A stretch of 64,000 nucleotides of DNA. Source: Clostridiales bacterium CCNA10 (GTDB lineage Bacteria > Bacillota > Clostridia > Oscillospirales > Oscillospiraceae). Position 1 is the stretch's first letter. The number at the start of each line of letters is the position of its first letter. Shown piece by piece: positions 42,505-50,983 of the stretch. The notes below the pieces were generated by a model that had not been told where the DNA came from, did no database searches, and saw nothing but the letters and a program-made list of their open reading frames with translations. Location: contig AP018533.1 in NCBI GenBank assembly GCA_003573975.1, forward strand, positions 3,038,319 to 3,102,318, written 5' to 3'. The position numbers were made by a program, and so were the translations under genes.

Positions 42505-43110
42505 ATGAACTACTTCATTGGAGACCTCCATCTCTTCAACCGGAATCAGACGGGTGAGGGTGTGAACTATGACGGGAGACCGTTCGCCACCGTGGCTGAA
42601 ATGAACCAGTATATCATTGAGCAATGGAACGCCAAGATCACCAACGGCGATACCGTTTATATTCTTGGGGATATGGCCATGCGGGGTAGAAACGAAGCAC
42701 TCATCGCATTGGTCGCGCAGCTTAAAGGTCAGAAGATTTTGTTCCGAGGGAATCACGATGATCTGTCTGATTACAGGTATCGGAAGCTCTTCGCTGACAT
42801 CACCGATTATCGCGAGATCAGCGAAAGCTTTGACGGACAGTCGTATAAGCTCTGTTTGATGCACTATCCCATTCTGATGTGGAATGGGCAGCATCGCGGA
42901 TCAATCCTTCTCTACGCCCATACTCACAATACTGTGGAAGAGGCATTCTTCCAGAAGTGCGTCAAAGAGCTCAACGAGAATAAGAAGCTGAATGTTCAAC
43001 AAGGAAAGCCCATTCGCGCCATCAATGTCGGCTGCATGATGCCGTACATGAATTATGAGCCAAGAACACTCAAGGAAATTCTCTCCGCACAGAACGCAAG
43101 AAAGGAATAA
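42505..43110 (+). CDS. Second calcineurin-like metallophosphoesterase
   Basis: A 201-residue phosphoesterase of the compact phage and bacterial type. Motifs are MNYFIGDLHLFN, VYILGDMAMRG, LFRGNHDD, CLMHYPIL and LYAHTHNT, all intact. AGGAGG precedes ATG 42505. It is smaller than and not closely similar to the first phosphoesterase 0.6 kb upstream, so they are not a simple duplication. It could process phosphate ends of RNA or nucleotides. This is a guess from the nearby RNA-related genes. Confidence 0.88.
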   Translation: MNYFIGDLHLFNRNQTGEGVNYDGRPFATVAEMNQYIIEQWNAKITNGDTVYILGDMAMRGRNEALIALVAQLKGQKILFRGNHDDLSDYRYRKLFADITDYREISESFDGQSYKLCLMHYPILMWNGQHRGSILLYAHTHNTVEEAFFQKCVKELNENKKLNVQQGKPIRAINVGCMMPYMNYEPRTLKEILSAQNARKE

Positions 43111-43115
43111 GGCCT

Positions 43116-43463
43116 ATGTTACCGAAAGAGCTATTCCTCAGCACGCTAGAGAAGATTCAAAAGCAAGAAGCTCGCATTGACGAGTTTAATACCGCGCTAT
43201 CAAAGATCTGCGATGGGGTCCCTGTGTTTGATTCGGAGAATCAGTACCTGATTGCGCTCCGGGAGCTGCTGAAATACACAATGCAAGATCAATATGACTA
43301 CATCGGATGGTGGCTATATGAAGCGCCGGATGCCGGATACACAGTCTGGTGGGATGATGAGGACGGTAAAGAAATCCGCGTGGACTTGACAGAACCTGGT
43401 GCGCTCTATGACTATCTGGTGGAGTATGCCGCGCCGGAAGGAGTTCAGGAGGATGAGCTGTGA
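43116..43463 (+). CDS. Acidic phage-like protein, unrecognised
   Basis: A 115-residue protein with an N-terminal helix (FLSTLEKIQKQEARIDEFNT) and an acidic, aromatic part (YDYIGWWLYEAPDAGYTVWW). It starts five bases after the phosphoesterase stop and overlaps the next gene by four bases. The WWLYE pattern is frequent in small phage proteins of unknown role. Confidence 0.55.
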   Translation: MLPKELFLSTLEKIQKQEARIDEFNTALSKICDGVPVFDSENQYLIALRELLKYTMQDQYDYIGWWLYEAPDAGYTVWWDDEDGKEIRVDLTEPGALYDYLVEYAAPEGVQEDEL

Positions 43464-43858
43464 GCACACAATATTCTGTTGTTAATACACGGATCACCGA
43501 AGAAGTCGCCGAATTCCAGAAAAAGGTCTCAGCAATCCGAGCAGAATGTCTCCGAATGATGTGTGAGGCCTCTGTATCTGCTGACTTGCAGGAGATCAAA
43601 GAGGATCTCATAGACAAGCTTTCTGAACGTGCGCTATTCTCTGTTGAGGAACCAGAAGGGACATCCATTGTAATCGGAACGGCAAGAGCGGGCCATTTTT
43701 CATGGCGCACTGAGAATGGCTTCCATGACCTTGACTCAGTCATGCGTTGGCTCCAGTCACACCCGGACTACACAATCTGTGATGAGTATGGAACAATCAA
43801 AACGGCAGAAGAATTCAAGTATGTATTAGACTCGTGCAGGATTTATAGTTCCTCATAG
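43460..43858 (+). CDS. Unrecognised element protein
   Basis: A 132-residue protein starting at GTG 43460, which overlaps the previous stop (GTGA). A long N-terminal helix (VAEFQKKVSAIRAECLRMMC) is followed by a smaller domain with WRTENGFHDLDSVMRWLQSH. It is the last gene of the phosphoesterase transcript. No domain is recognised. Confidence 0.5.
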   Translation: MSTQYSVVNTRITEEVAEFQKKVSAIRAECLRMMCEASVSADLQEIKEDLIDKLSERALFSVEEPEGTSIVIGTARAGHFSWRTENGFHDLDSVMRWLQSHPDYTICDEYGTIKTAEEFKYVLDSCRIYSSS

Positions 43859-43901
43859 TTGGATTGCGTACAGAATTTTCAGTCTTTTAACTACAAGTTG
43901 A

Positions 43902-43930
43902 ATGACAAATGCCAAAGCTTGTGATATAGT
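43902..43930 (+). promoter_or_regulatory. Promoter of a small ORF
   Basis: ATGACA, 17 bp, TATAGT, 47 bp before the 44-codon ORF that ends ahead of a terminator. Confidence 0.6.
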
Positions 43931-43977
43931 ACAGTCAGAAACCAAGAACAACTACTTTACAGAAAGGACGCAGCACC

Positions 43978-44112
43978 ATGAAGACCATTTCTTCCGCTAT
44001 CTTCTATATGAGCGAATGGCAGGCTATCTTCCAGTGTGAGGAATATAGCTTCAGCGAAGCATGCCCATATCAAGATAAGCAGAAGAATTTGATTGGAATG
44101 AGTAACTGTTAG
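43978..44112 (+). CDS. Small protein of 44 residues
   Basis: An ORF with its own promoter and terminator. It begins MKTISSAIFYMSEWQAIFQC, is acidic in the middle and has three Cys, ending MSNC. AAAGGAC lies before the ATG. A self-contained unit of this size next to a tRNA array could encode an anti-defence or regulatory peptide, but nothing in the sequence proves this. The rest of the 43859-44235 gap holds only the promoter and terminator. Confidence 0.5.
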   Translation: MKTISSAIFYMSEWQAIFQCEEYSFSEACPYQDKQKNLIGMSNC

Positions 44113-44154
44113 ACTGGCAGAGCATTTGCCTGTAACTCCTTCCCTGAATCATTG

Positions 44155-44190
44155 AAGCCGCTTGTCTTGTGTATAGACAAGCGGCTTTTT
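44155..44190 (+). terminator. Terminator of the small ORF
   Basis: AAGCCGCTTGTC pairs perfectly with GACAAGCGGCTT around a short loop, followed by TTTT. Confidence 0.9.
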
Positions 44191-44235
44191 CATGCCTATG
44201 AGCTCAAATGATTTGGAGAGGAGGTGTCATTCGAA

Positions 44236-44472
44236 ATGGGGTTCCCGACGATCGACTTAATGCGCACTGGCGCAAATATTGTGCGGCTACGGAAAGCAGC
44301 AGGCCTCACCGTACATGACCTGCAAATGGTGTTCGGCTTCAATTCCCCGCAAGCTATTTACAAATGGCAGAATGGAGCTGCGTTGCCGACGGTAGACAAT
44401 CTAATCGTTCTTGCGGCGCTGCTGCATGTCCGCATCGACGATATTCTCGTTACCGACAACGCCGTCGCTTAA
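44236..44472 (+). CDS. Small XRE-family regulator next to the tRNA array
   Basis: A 78-residue protein that is almost entirely a helix-turn-helix (NIVRLRKAAGLTVHDLQMVF, then SPQAIYKWQNGAALPTVDNL). ATG 44236 is used. A GTG four codons earlier is the alternative and the AGGAGG site fits either imperfectly. It ends 28 bp before the first tRNA, so it may share a transcript with the tRNA genes. Confidence 0.8.
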   Translation: MGFPTIDLMRTGANIVRLRKAAGLTVHDLQMVFGFNSPQAIYKWQNGAALPTVDNLIVLAALLHVRIDDILVTDNAVA

Positions 44473-44500
44473 ATGCGAGAAGCTCTGCTTCTCGCCATAC

Positions 44501-44577
44501 GGTCCGCTCGTCTAAATGGTTAGGACACAGCCCTTTCACGGCTGCAATGACCGGTTCGAGTCCGGCGCGGATCTCCA
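44501..44577 (+). tRNA. tRNA-Glu(UUC)
   Basis: Acceptor GGTCCGC/GCGGATC, anticodon stem CAGCC/GGCTG with loop CTTTCAC, T arm CCGGTTCGAGTCCGG, encoded CCA. First of eight tRNAs in the array. Confidence 0.95.
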
Positions 44578-44583
44578 AAATAA

Positions 44584-44658
44584 TGGGATATGGCCAAGCG
44601 GCTAAGGCACCGGCCTTTGACGCCGGCACCGTTGGTTCGAATCCAACTATCCCAACCA
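44584..44658 (+). tRNA. tRNA-Gln(UUG)
   Basis: Acceptor TGGGATA/TATCCCA, anticodon stem CCGGC/GCCGG with loop CTTTGAC, encoded CCA. Confidence 0.95.
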
Positions 44659-44659
44659 T

Positions 44660-44736
44660 GATACGGTACTCAAGAGGTTGAAGAGGACAGCCTGCAAAGC
44701 TGTTAATCGTCGGTTCGAATCCGACCCGTATCTCCA
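44660..44736 (+). tRNA. tRNA-Cys(GCA)
   Basis: Acceptor GATACGG/CCGTATC, anticodon stem ACAGC/GCTGT with loop CTGCAAA, T arm CGGTTCGAATCCG, encoded CCA. Confidence 0.93.
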
Positions 44737-44740
44737 ATAT

Positions 44741-44817
44741 GGTGCCTTCGTCTAATTGGTCAGGACGCAAGCCTCTCAAGCTTGTAATGCTGGGTTCGAG
44801 TCCCGCAGGCATCACCA
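44741..44817 (+). tRNA. tRNA-Glu(CUC)
   Basis: Acceptor GGTGCCT/AGGCATC, anticodon stem CAAGC/GCTTG with loop CTCTCAA, encoded CCA. Reads GAG and complements the Glu(UUC) gene upstream. Confidence 0.92.
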
Positions 44818-44826
44818 TCATCATAT

Positions 44827-44901
44827 AGGGGTATAGCTTAACTGGTAGAGCAGCGGTCTCCAAAACCGTCCGTGGGTGTTCAAGTCGCCCTATCCCTGCC
44901 A
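44827..44901 (+). tRNA. tRNA-Trp(CCA)
   Basis: Acceptor AGGGGTA/TATCCCT, anticodon stem CGGT/ACCG with loop CTCCAAA, encoded CCA. The anticodon is CCA, not UCA, so it is not a UGA suppressor by sequence. Confidence 0.94.
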
Positions 44902-44907
44902 TTTTAT

Positions 44908-44983
44908 TGGGGTGTCGCCAAGCGGTCAAGGCACCGGTCTCTGACACCGGCATTTGTTGGTTCGAATCCAACCACCGCAGCCA
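44908..44983 (+). tRNA. tRNA-Gln(CUG)
   Basis: Anticodon stem CCGGT/ACCGG with loop CTCTGAC, T arm TTGGTTCGAATCCAA, encoded CCA. The acceptor TGGGGTG/CACCGCA has a G-G mismatch at the third pair, which could weaken it. Confidence 0.9.
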
Positions 44984-44988
44984 TACTT

Positions 44989-45074
44989 GGAGAGTGAACC
45001 CAGAAGGTCTGGGGACCGCCCGCTAAGCGGATCGCACCGCATGGTGTCAGATTCGAGTTCTGCGCTCTCCGCCA
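44989..45074 (+). tRNA. tRNA-Ser(GCU), atypical
   Basis: Class II tRNA with acceptor GGAGAGT/GCTCTCC, a variable arm with CACC/GGTG and encoded CCA. The anticodon stem is CCGC/GCGG with loop CCGCTAA. Position 33 is C instead of the nearly universal U, and position 8 is G instead of U. Confidence 0.85.
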
Positions 45075-45077
45075 TAT

Positions 45078-45165
45078 GGGTCAGTACGCGTAGTTGGCGA
45101 GCGCAGCGGTCTGTAAAACCGTGACATGAGAAACATCGTTGGTTCAATTCCAACCTGGCCCACCA
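45078..45165 (+). tRNA. tRNA-Tyr(GUA)
   Basis: Class II tRNA with acceptor GGGTCAG/CTGGCCC, anticodon loop CTGTAAA, a long variable arm and encoded CCA. Last of the array. Confidence 0.94.
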
Positions 45166-45170
45166 ACAAG

Positions 45171-45203
45171 AAGAGGGATACCCGCTTCTGGGTGCCCCTC
45201 TTT
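45171..45203 (+). terminator. Terminator of the tRNA array
   Basis: AAGAGGGATACCC pairs with GGGTGCCCCTCTT followed by TTT, directly after tRNA-Tyr. Confidence 0.82.
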
Positions 45204-45298
45204 CATAATGGTCACATCATTGGCCGGGTGGTCGTAAAACAGTAAAATAAAAAAATGGTGAAAACCTTGAGTTTTCAAAGGGTGCGGCGTGACTTCGG

Positions 45299-46857
45299 TC
45301 ACGCCGTTTCCTCTTTCATCAGCTCATTCAGCGGGATGAAGCCCAGCCCATCGTAATGGATGTGAATGTGCTGCACACGCTTCCTGCTGGATTTGTCCGG
45401 TGCGTCCACATAGATGGCGGACACCAGTTCCCGCAGAGCGTAGCCGTCCAGCTTATCGATGCCCACATACTTGTGCGCCGTCTGAATGAACTTCTCAACG
45501 TTTTCGTTCTGTCGTTCCTGTACTTCAATTTCCTGTCGCAAAGTTACGCACTCGGTCTCCAACTGCTTCTGCTCCGTTTCATAGGTCAGGCTCAGCATAT
45601 CGAAGCGCTCATCACTCAGCCGTCCGCAGGCGTTGTCCTCGTAAATCCGGATGAACAGCCGTTTCAGTTCAGCGATGCTGTTTTCGTTCCGTTCCAGCCG
45701 TTTCCTTCGGATGCGGATCTACTCACTGCTTTCCAGCCAGAGTTGTTCCTCCATCACTGCACGGAAATGTGCCTCATGCCGCAGAATGTAGCCCGTCACA
45801 GCCTGAATGTGTTTCAGGACTATGTGGCTGAGTACGGTTTCCCGGATGTAATGAGTACCGCACTTGTCCTTGTGCTTCTAATGGAGAGAACAGTCAAAGA
45901 ACGCGCCCTCCGGTCGGTAATTGTTCGTCGCCCCGTAATACAGCTTCTCACCGCAGTCGGCACAGTACACCAGCCCGGAAAAGATGCTGCTTCGGCCTGT
46001 ACGGGTCTTGCGATGCCGCTGCTGGCGCACCTGCTGTACCTTCTCAAACACGGCTTCCTCGATGATGGCCTCATGTGTATTGGGGAAGATGGCTTGCTTC
46101 TCAAGGGGATTGTCCCGCTGCTTCTTGTCCCAGATGGAGTTGGTATAGGTCTTGAAGTTCACCGTACAGCCCGTGTACTCCCGCCGTTCCAGAATCGCCA
46201 CAACGGTACTGCTGTGCCAGTCGCAGGGGTCCTCCGGTTTCTTGTTTGGGGTCTTGATGCCCTGCAAGGCCCTGTATGCGCTGGGCGTTAGCACCTTGTC
46301 CGCTTTCAGTTGGTTGGCGATCTGCATGGGACCACGGCCCTTCATACACAGGTCGAAGATGCGTTTCACCACATCAGCGGCTACCGGGTCAACCACCCAG
46401 CGGCGGGGGTTCTCCAGGTCTTTTACATAGCCATAGGGCACATTGGGGGTCAGGGGTACGCCTCGCTCACCCTTGGCTTTCTGGACGGCTCTGATCTTGC
46501 GGCTGGTGTCCCGGGCATAGAACTCGTTGAACCAGTTTTTGATGCCCGCAAAATCGTTGTCCACACGGTTAGGGTCAATGGTGTCGTAGTTGTCGTTGAT
46601 GGCGATGAAACGAACACCGTTCTGCGGAAAGGTGAAGTTGGTGTAAAGCCCGGTCAGCGCGGAGTTGCGGCCCAGTCTGGAAAGGTCTTTGGCGATCGCC
46701 ACGGCCACCCGTCCCGCCTCGATTTCGGCCAGCATGGCCTGAAAGCCGGGACGGTCATAGGTCACACCGCTTACACCGTCATCCACGAAAAAGGTTGGGT
46801 TGGGGAAGTGATGCTCCCTGGCATACTGCAAAAGCATGGCCTTCTGAGACGAGATTT
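45299..46857 (-). pseudogene. Decayed TnpX-like serine recombinase with two in-frame TAG codons
   Basis: The minus-strand frame from about 46857 to 45299 encodes a large serine recombinase (AKDLSRLGRNSALT, FNEFYARDTSRKIRA, zinc ribbon YCADCGEKLYYG, coiled coil, C-terminal IYVDAPDKSS). It begins at SQKAMLLQYAREHHFPN, so the first 40 or so residues with the catalytic Ser are gone. Two TAG stops interrupt it at 45880-45878 (SLH-stop-KHKDKCG) and 45721-45719 (SSE-stop-IRIRRK), with the frame kept between them. It is a remnant of a mobile element. Identity to the active TnpX-like protein at 3.3-5.0 kb is only partial. Confidence 0.88.
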
Positions 46858-46911
46858 GTCAAGGTTATTTTCTCCCGCTGAATACAAATGTCCAACTTTA
46901 CTGTGAATAGC

Positions 46912-47130
46912 TCAGATATAATAAACACAGAGCCGCAGAATGGCCAGGGTTGCCATCACCGCCGCAATGATTAGGATGGTGTTTCGGTTTTCTCCGGCCA
47001 CTCCGATGTCAATCATACTGGCCAGGGCAGTAGGCAGCAGCATGGCTGTCACAGCGGAGAGCAGCATCAGCGCCAAGAGGGCGGCCACATGCTTTCCGCT
47101 GAGTTTTACACTGGAAAAAATCGTACCCAT
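46912..47130 (-). pseudogene. ABC transporter N-terminal fragment
   Basis: The fragment begins MGTIFSSVKLSGKHVAALLA, has the first transmembrane helix and the typical PTALASMIDIGVAGENRNT loop of a permease-ATPase fusion exporter, and stops after about 72 residues where the frame meets the junction with the recombinase remnant. Full proteins are near 580 residues. It is divergent from a TetR gene, which is the usual partner of such exporters, so an original exporter and regulator pair was cut here. Confidence 0.8.
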
Positions 47131-47166
47131 AGTTTTCCTTTCTGCTCGTCGTACTCGCATTTTAGC

Positions 47167-47225
47167 TTGACAGGGCAAATAGCAAATGATAGTATAAATG
47201 AAACGATAGTATCATAGATGCTATG
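47167..47225 (+). promoter_or_regulatory. Promoter and palindromes before the TetR-lipid operon
   Basis: TTGACA (47167-47172), 17 bp, TAGTAT. Downstream lie GATAGTATC (47205-47213) and the dyad CATAG-ATG-CTATG (47213-47225), likely sites for the TetR-type protein encoded just after. Confidence 0.65.
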
Positions 47226-47321
47226 AATATCACAGAAGCAGGCGTTGTCAATAGTCCGAGCGAAAGTGGAACAAATGACAATCCTTGTTTCAATGATACG
47301 CAATTAAAGGAGACGTTTCTT

Positions 47322-47849
47322 ATGCGAAGGACAACGGCTACAACAGACTATCTGAAAGAATGTATGGGTACAGCGTTGCTGGAACTAATGAAAGAAAAAC
47401 CCATTGAAAAAATCAGTATTGAGGAGATGACTGCCAAGGCAGATGTAGGTCGCTCCACTTATTTCCGTTATTTCAAAAGTAAAGATGAAGTTTTGTCTTT
47501 CAAAATCACATGTCTGTGGAAGCGCTTTTCCGACGAACACGGTGCTACCAACTTCGCCACTGGTAGTTATGACGGCATCAGGCTGTTTTTTGAATTTTGC
47601 CTTTCCACTCGTCCTATTTGTGATCTGCTCTACTCAGCTGATCGCCAATATGTGATTCTAAACTTCTATTTACAAGAAGCGGCATCCATTGTCGCTAATG
47701 CCGATGCCAAAACGCACTACTTTATCCAATTTATTACATATGGATTGTTTGGGCTTATGAATGCGTGGGTATTACGAGGCTATAAAGAAACCCCACAGGA
47801 AATGGCACAAATAGTTTGCGATTGGGAAGCATCTTCGGAGGAGAAATAA
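47322..47849 (+). CDS. TetR-family regulator of the lipid operon
   Basis: A 175-residue regulator. The helix-turn-helix is EKISIEEMTAKADVGRSTYF followed by RYFKSKDEVL. The C-terminal domain resembles the TetR_C_8/DhaS-like group. ATG 47322 follows AAGGAGA. The frame runs upstream to 47223 but overlaps the promoter region. It lies 19 bp before the cardiolipin synthase gene and diverges from a truncated ABC exporter gene. It may control both sides. Confidence 0.88.
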   Translation: MRRTTATTDYLKECMGTALLELMKEKPIEKISIEEMTAKADVGRSTYFRYFKSKDEVLSFKITCLWKRFSDEHGATNFATGSYDGIRLFFEFCLSTRPICDLLYSADRQYVILNFYLQEAASIVANADAKTHYFIQFITYGLFGLMNAWVLRGYKETPQEMAQIVCDWEASSEEK

Positions 47850-47868
47850 CATAGAGGGGGGTAAACAT

Positions 47869-49386
47869 ATGGGAAAAATCATTCGACGCATTCTAACAAT
47901 TATTCCAGCGGTGGCTTTACAATCGCTCTGGCTTTTGCTGTTGATGAAATGGCTGACCCCTTACGCACCGATTATTGTGTCACTGCTTTCCGTTGCAGCG
48001 TTTTTCTTGGTGGTATTTATTATTATAAAGAGAGATGAAACCGCTTATAAATTGCTTTGGCTGCTGGTTATTCTGTCACTACCTTTGGTAGGAGCGTTAC
48101 TATATCTGCTCTTTGGAAATAAACGGACGGCCCGCCCTCTAAAAAGGCGCTTGCAGCAAGTTCAAAAGAGTTGCAATCCGCAGCCTCTTCCAATAAAAGA
48201 AGCGCCCTTTGACGGCGAAAAACGCATGGGGCAAACAGTGCGGTGGCTGGAAGAAAAAACGCAATATCCGATGTGTGCAGTTGAGCAGGTTCGTTACTAT
48301 CCGTTGGGCGATAATATGTTCCCTGATATGCTTGCCGATTTGAAAAATGCAAGAAACTCGATTTACGTAGAATACTTCATTATTGAGCCGGGGCATATGT
48401 GGGACGCAATCGTGAACGAACTGGAAGTAAAAATGGAGCAGGGCGTTGATGTACGTGTGATATACGATGATCTTGGCAGTATTTCTTCGTTCAATTTCAG
48501 TAATGTCCGTGAACTGAAAAAGAAAGGCATTCCATGTATTCCTTTTAATCCTTTCCTTGCCTTAAAAGGAACTGCAAACTATCGCGATCATCGCAAAATG
48601 CTGATTATTGACAACGAAGTTGCTTATAGCGGAGGTATCAACTTATCAGATCGGTATATCAATTTGGAACATCCCTATGGACACTAGAAGGACACAGGCT
48701 TTCGGATTACTGGTGAGCCAGTAAAAAATTTTACCCATATGTTCTTGACCTTTTGGAACGCATTTTCGCTGGAAAAAGAAGCAGGACAGCTTGCAATGCC
48801 CACATATCCCAAAAGGTATCCTGCGCCGCCGCACACATTTGATGGTTATGTGCTTAGTTACTACGATTCGCCCCTTAACCATGAAGCTACCAGTAATCAG
48901 CTCTTTATTGACTTGCTTTCTCAAAGCACGGATTACGCATGGTTTTTTACACCGTATCTTATGCTTGGCGATGACTTGATGGATGCAATGATTTCCGCTG
49001 CTCAACGTGGTGTAGACGTGCGGATCATTATGCCCGGCATCCCTGATAAGAAGCTGATTTTCCGTATGTCTCGGAGCTTTTATCAGGTGTTGCTGACTGG
49101 CGGCATCAAGATTTATGAGTATACTCCCGGCTTCGTTCATGCAAAGAGCTTTGTATCAGACGACAAAGTTGCGACGATAGGAACTGTCAATCTGGACTAC
49201 CGCAGTCTCTTTCTCCACTTTGAAAACAATTCGTTCTTTTATCGTTCCAGTATTATTGCAGCAATAAAGGACGATTTCATCGCTACACAGGCAAAATGTA
49301 AAGAGGTAAAGCCCTATGATATGAAACATTATTCGCGCCGCTGGGTCGTAGATGGTGTCCTTCGTATTTTCGCACCGCTATGTTGA
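47869..49386 (+). pseudogene. cls: Cardiolipin synthase with one in-frame TAG
   Basis: A single frame of about 505 codons encodes a Firmicute cardiolipin synthase: two N-terminal transmembrane helices, a PLD domain with first motif HRKMLIIDNEVAYSGG and a second with HAKSFVSDDKVATIGTVN. A TAG at 48685-48687 breaks it between the two HKD motifs in HPYGH-stop-KDTGFRITG. Homologues have Trp here (GHWKDT), so TGG to TAG is the likely change. The enzyme needs both motifs, so without read-through it would be inactive. GGGGG precedes ATG 47869. The downstream lipid genes are intact. Confidence 0.85.
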
Positions 49387-49393
49387 GGTTTTT

Positions 49394-49855
49394 ATGAAGC
49401 ATTTTCTTATGTGTCTGCTATATATCGCGGCGTTAGGGGTTCTCTCCTTTGTAGTGGGGCGCTTGATCCCGAAGCATTGGTTTCACGCCGATCGTTTTCC
49501 TTGGGTCTGCCACCCGGCAGAGCAAAAACTATGGAAGCGGCTTCATGTTCGGAAATGGCAGGCAAAGATCCCCGATATGAGCCGCATATTCGTTAAAATC
49601 ATGCCGGAAAAGAAACTGACAAAGGAAAACTATGAGAACTTGCCGCGCATGATAGAAGAAACTTGCGTGGCAGAGTGGACACATATTCTGTTGTCTATCG
49701 CCGGTCTTGGACTGCTGAAAATATGGTCCGGTGTTGGCGGGGTATGTATAACGATTATCTACATTGTGCTGGGTAATTTGCCGTTTATTGTTGTCCAGCG
49801 CTATAATCGCCCACGCCTGCAAAAGCTGTTTGCTATGCAGCAAAGGAAAAAATAG
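49394..49855 (+). CDS. CrtO-like membrane acyltransferase family protein
   Basis: A 153-residue membrane protein with an N-terminal helix, a conserved stretch WKRLHVRKWQAKIPDMSRIF and a C-terminal double helix. This pattern matches the family annotated as glycosyl-4,4'-diaponeurosporenoate acyltransferase (CrtO). No carotenoid genes are nearby, and the neighbours are lipid enzymes, so it more likely modifies a glycolipid here. ATG 49394 is chosen. It starts eight bases after the cardiolipin synthase stop. Confidence 0.7.
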   Translation: MKHFLMCLLYIAALGVLSFVVGRLIPKHWFHADRFPWVCHPAEQKLWKRLHVRKWQAKIPDMSRIFVKIMPEKKLTKENYENLPRMIEETCVAEWTHILLSIAGLGLLKIWSGVGGVCITIIYIVLGNLPFIVVQRYNRPRLQKLFAMQQRKK

Positions 49856-49864
49856 GAGATTCAA

Positions 49865-50983
49865 ATGCAAACACTAATTCTAAGCTGCAACACTGGCGCA
49901 GGGCATAACTCCTGTGCGCAAGCAGTTCAGGAAGCCTACCACTCTCGCGGAGAAATCTGCAATATTACAGATTCTTTGCAGTTTATTTCAGAAAAAGCAT
50001 CCACGTTTATTTCTAATTGGCATACCCGAATTTACCGCCATGCTCCAAGGCTTTTTGATGCTGGGTATCAGCGTGCGGAATCTCACGAAGATATTTTTTG
50101 TGAGGGAACGCCGATCTATAAGCTACTTTCCTCCGGCGCAGAGCGGATGTATCAATACATCCGCTCTGCAGGCTACGATAATATTATCTGTACTCATGTA
50201 TTCCCAGCCTTGGCGTTGACAGAAATGCGCCGACAGCACCCATGCTTACAGCTTGTAACGAGCCACATTTCTACAGACTATACCTGCGCTCCCTGCACAG
50301 CGGATTCTGCGCTGGACTGGTATTTCATTCCGTCCACTTCGCTGTTAGGTGAGTTTGAACAATGTGGACTTCAACCTCAAAAGCTGATCGCCAGTGGAAT
50401 CCCTGTGCGGCAGCAATTCTACCAGCGTGTGTCACAAGAAGCAGGAAAAGCCAACGCCGGAATCTCTCCTGCTCATCAGCATATTTTAATGATGTGCGGT
50501 AGCATGGGCTGCGGTCCAATGGAGGAGATTATATCGTATCTCTGCCCTTACCTCACAACAGAACAAGAACTTAGTGTTGTATGCGGCACAAATGATGATT
50601 TACGCAAAAAACTCCAAAAAAGAACAGAAAAGTATTCTCAAGTTCATGTTCTGGGAACCGTCAATAATGTGCCACAGCTCATGCAAGCCTCAGACCTATT
50701 CCTGACAAAGCCCGGAGGTCTAAGTACATCTGAGGCAATGGCGGCAGAGTTACCAATGGTGCTTATCGATGCAGTGGCTGGCTGCGAGACACATAATCTG
50801 AATTTTTTTCTGCGTAATGGAATGGCCGTCACAGCCAATACGCCAAAAGCAATCGCAGACACCACAATAAAAACGCTAAATGCCCCAGTGCTTCTTTCTA
50901 AAATGCGCGCGGCAATGCGGTCGCAGACGGAATGTACGGCAGCCGATAAAATCTATGAATGGATATACAGTCATGCAAAGTAA
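49865..50983 (+). CDS. MGDG-synthase/UgtP-like glycosyltransferase
   Basis: A 372-residue GT28-type enzyme. The N-terminus LILSCNTGAGHNSCAQAVQE is the MGDG synthase acceptor domain start, and LFLTKPGGLSTSEAMAAELP near residue 285 is the nucleotide-sugar site. Such enzymes add a sugar from UDP-sugar to diacylglycerol, giving membrane glycolipids. AATAGGAGA precedes ATG 49865. It overlaps the following PAP2 gene, which could provide diacylglycerol from phosphatidic acid, so substrate supply and use are encoded together. Confidence 0.88.
   Translation: MQTLILSCNTGAGHNSCAQAVQEAYHSRGEICNITDSLQFISEKASTFISNWHTRIYRHAPRLFDAGYQRAESHEDIFCEGTPIYKLLSSGAERMYQYIRSAGYDNIICTHVFPALALTEMRRQHPCLQLVTSHISTDYTCAPCTADSALDWYFIPSTSLLGEFEQCGLQPQKLIASGIPVRQQFYQRVSQEAGKANAGISPAHQHILMMCGSMGCGPMEEIISYLCPYLTTEQELSVVCGTNDDLRKKLQKRTEKYSQVHVLGTVNNVPQLMQASDLFLTKPGGLSTSEAMAAELPMVLIDAVAGCETHNLNFFLRNGMAVTANTPKAIADTTIKTLNAPVLLSKMRAAMRSQTECTAADKIYEWIYSHAK

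Noticed and set aside
44501-45165. Suppressor tRNA in the array that would read the in-frame stops
   Set aside because: All eight anticodons were read. None is CUA, UUA or UCA. The Trp gene has a CCA anticodon.
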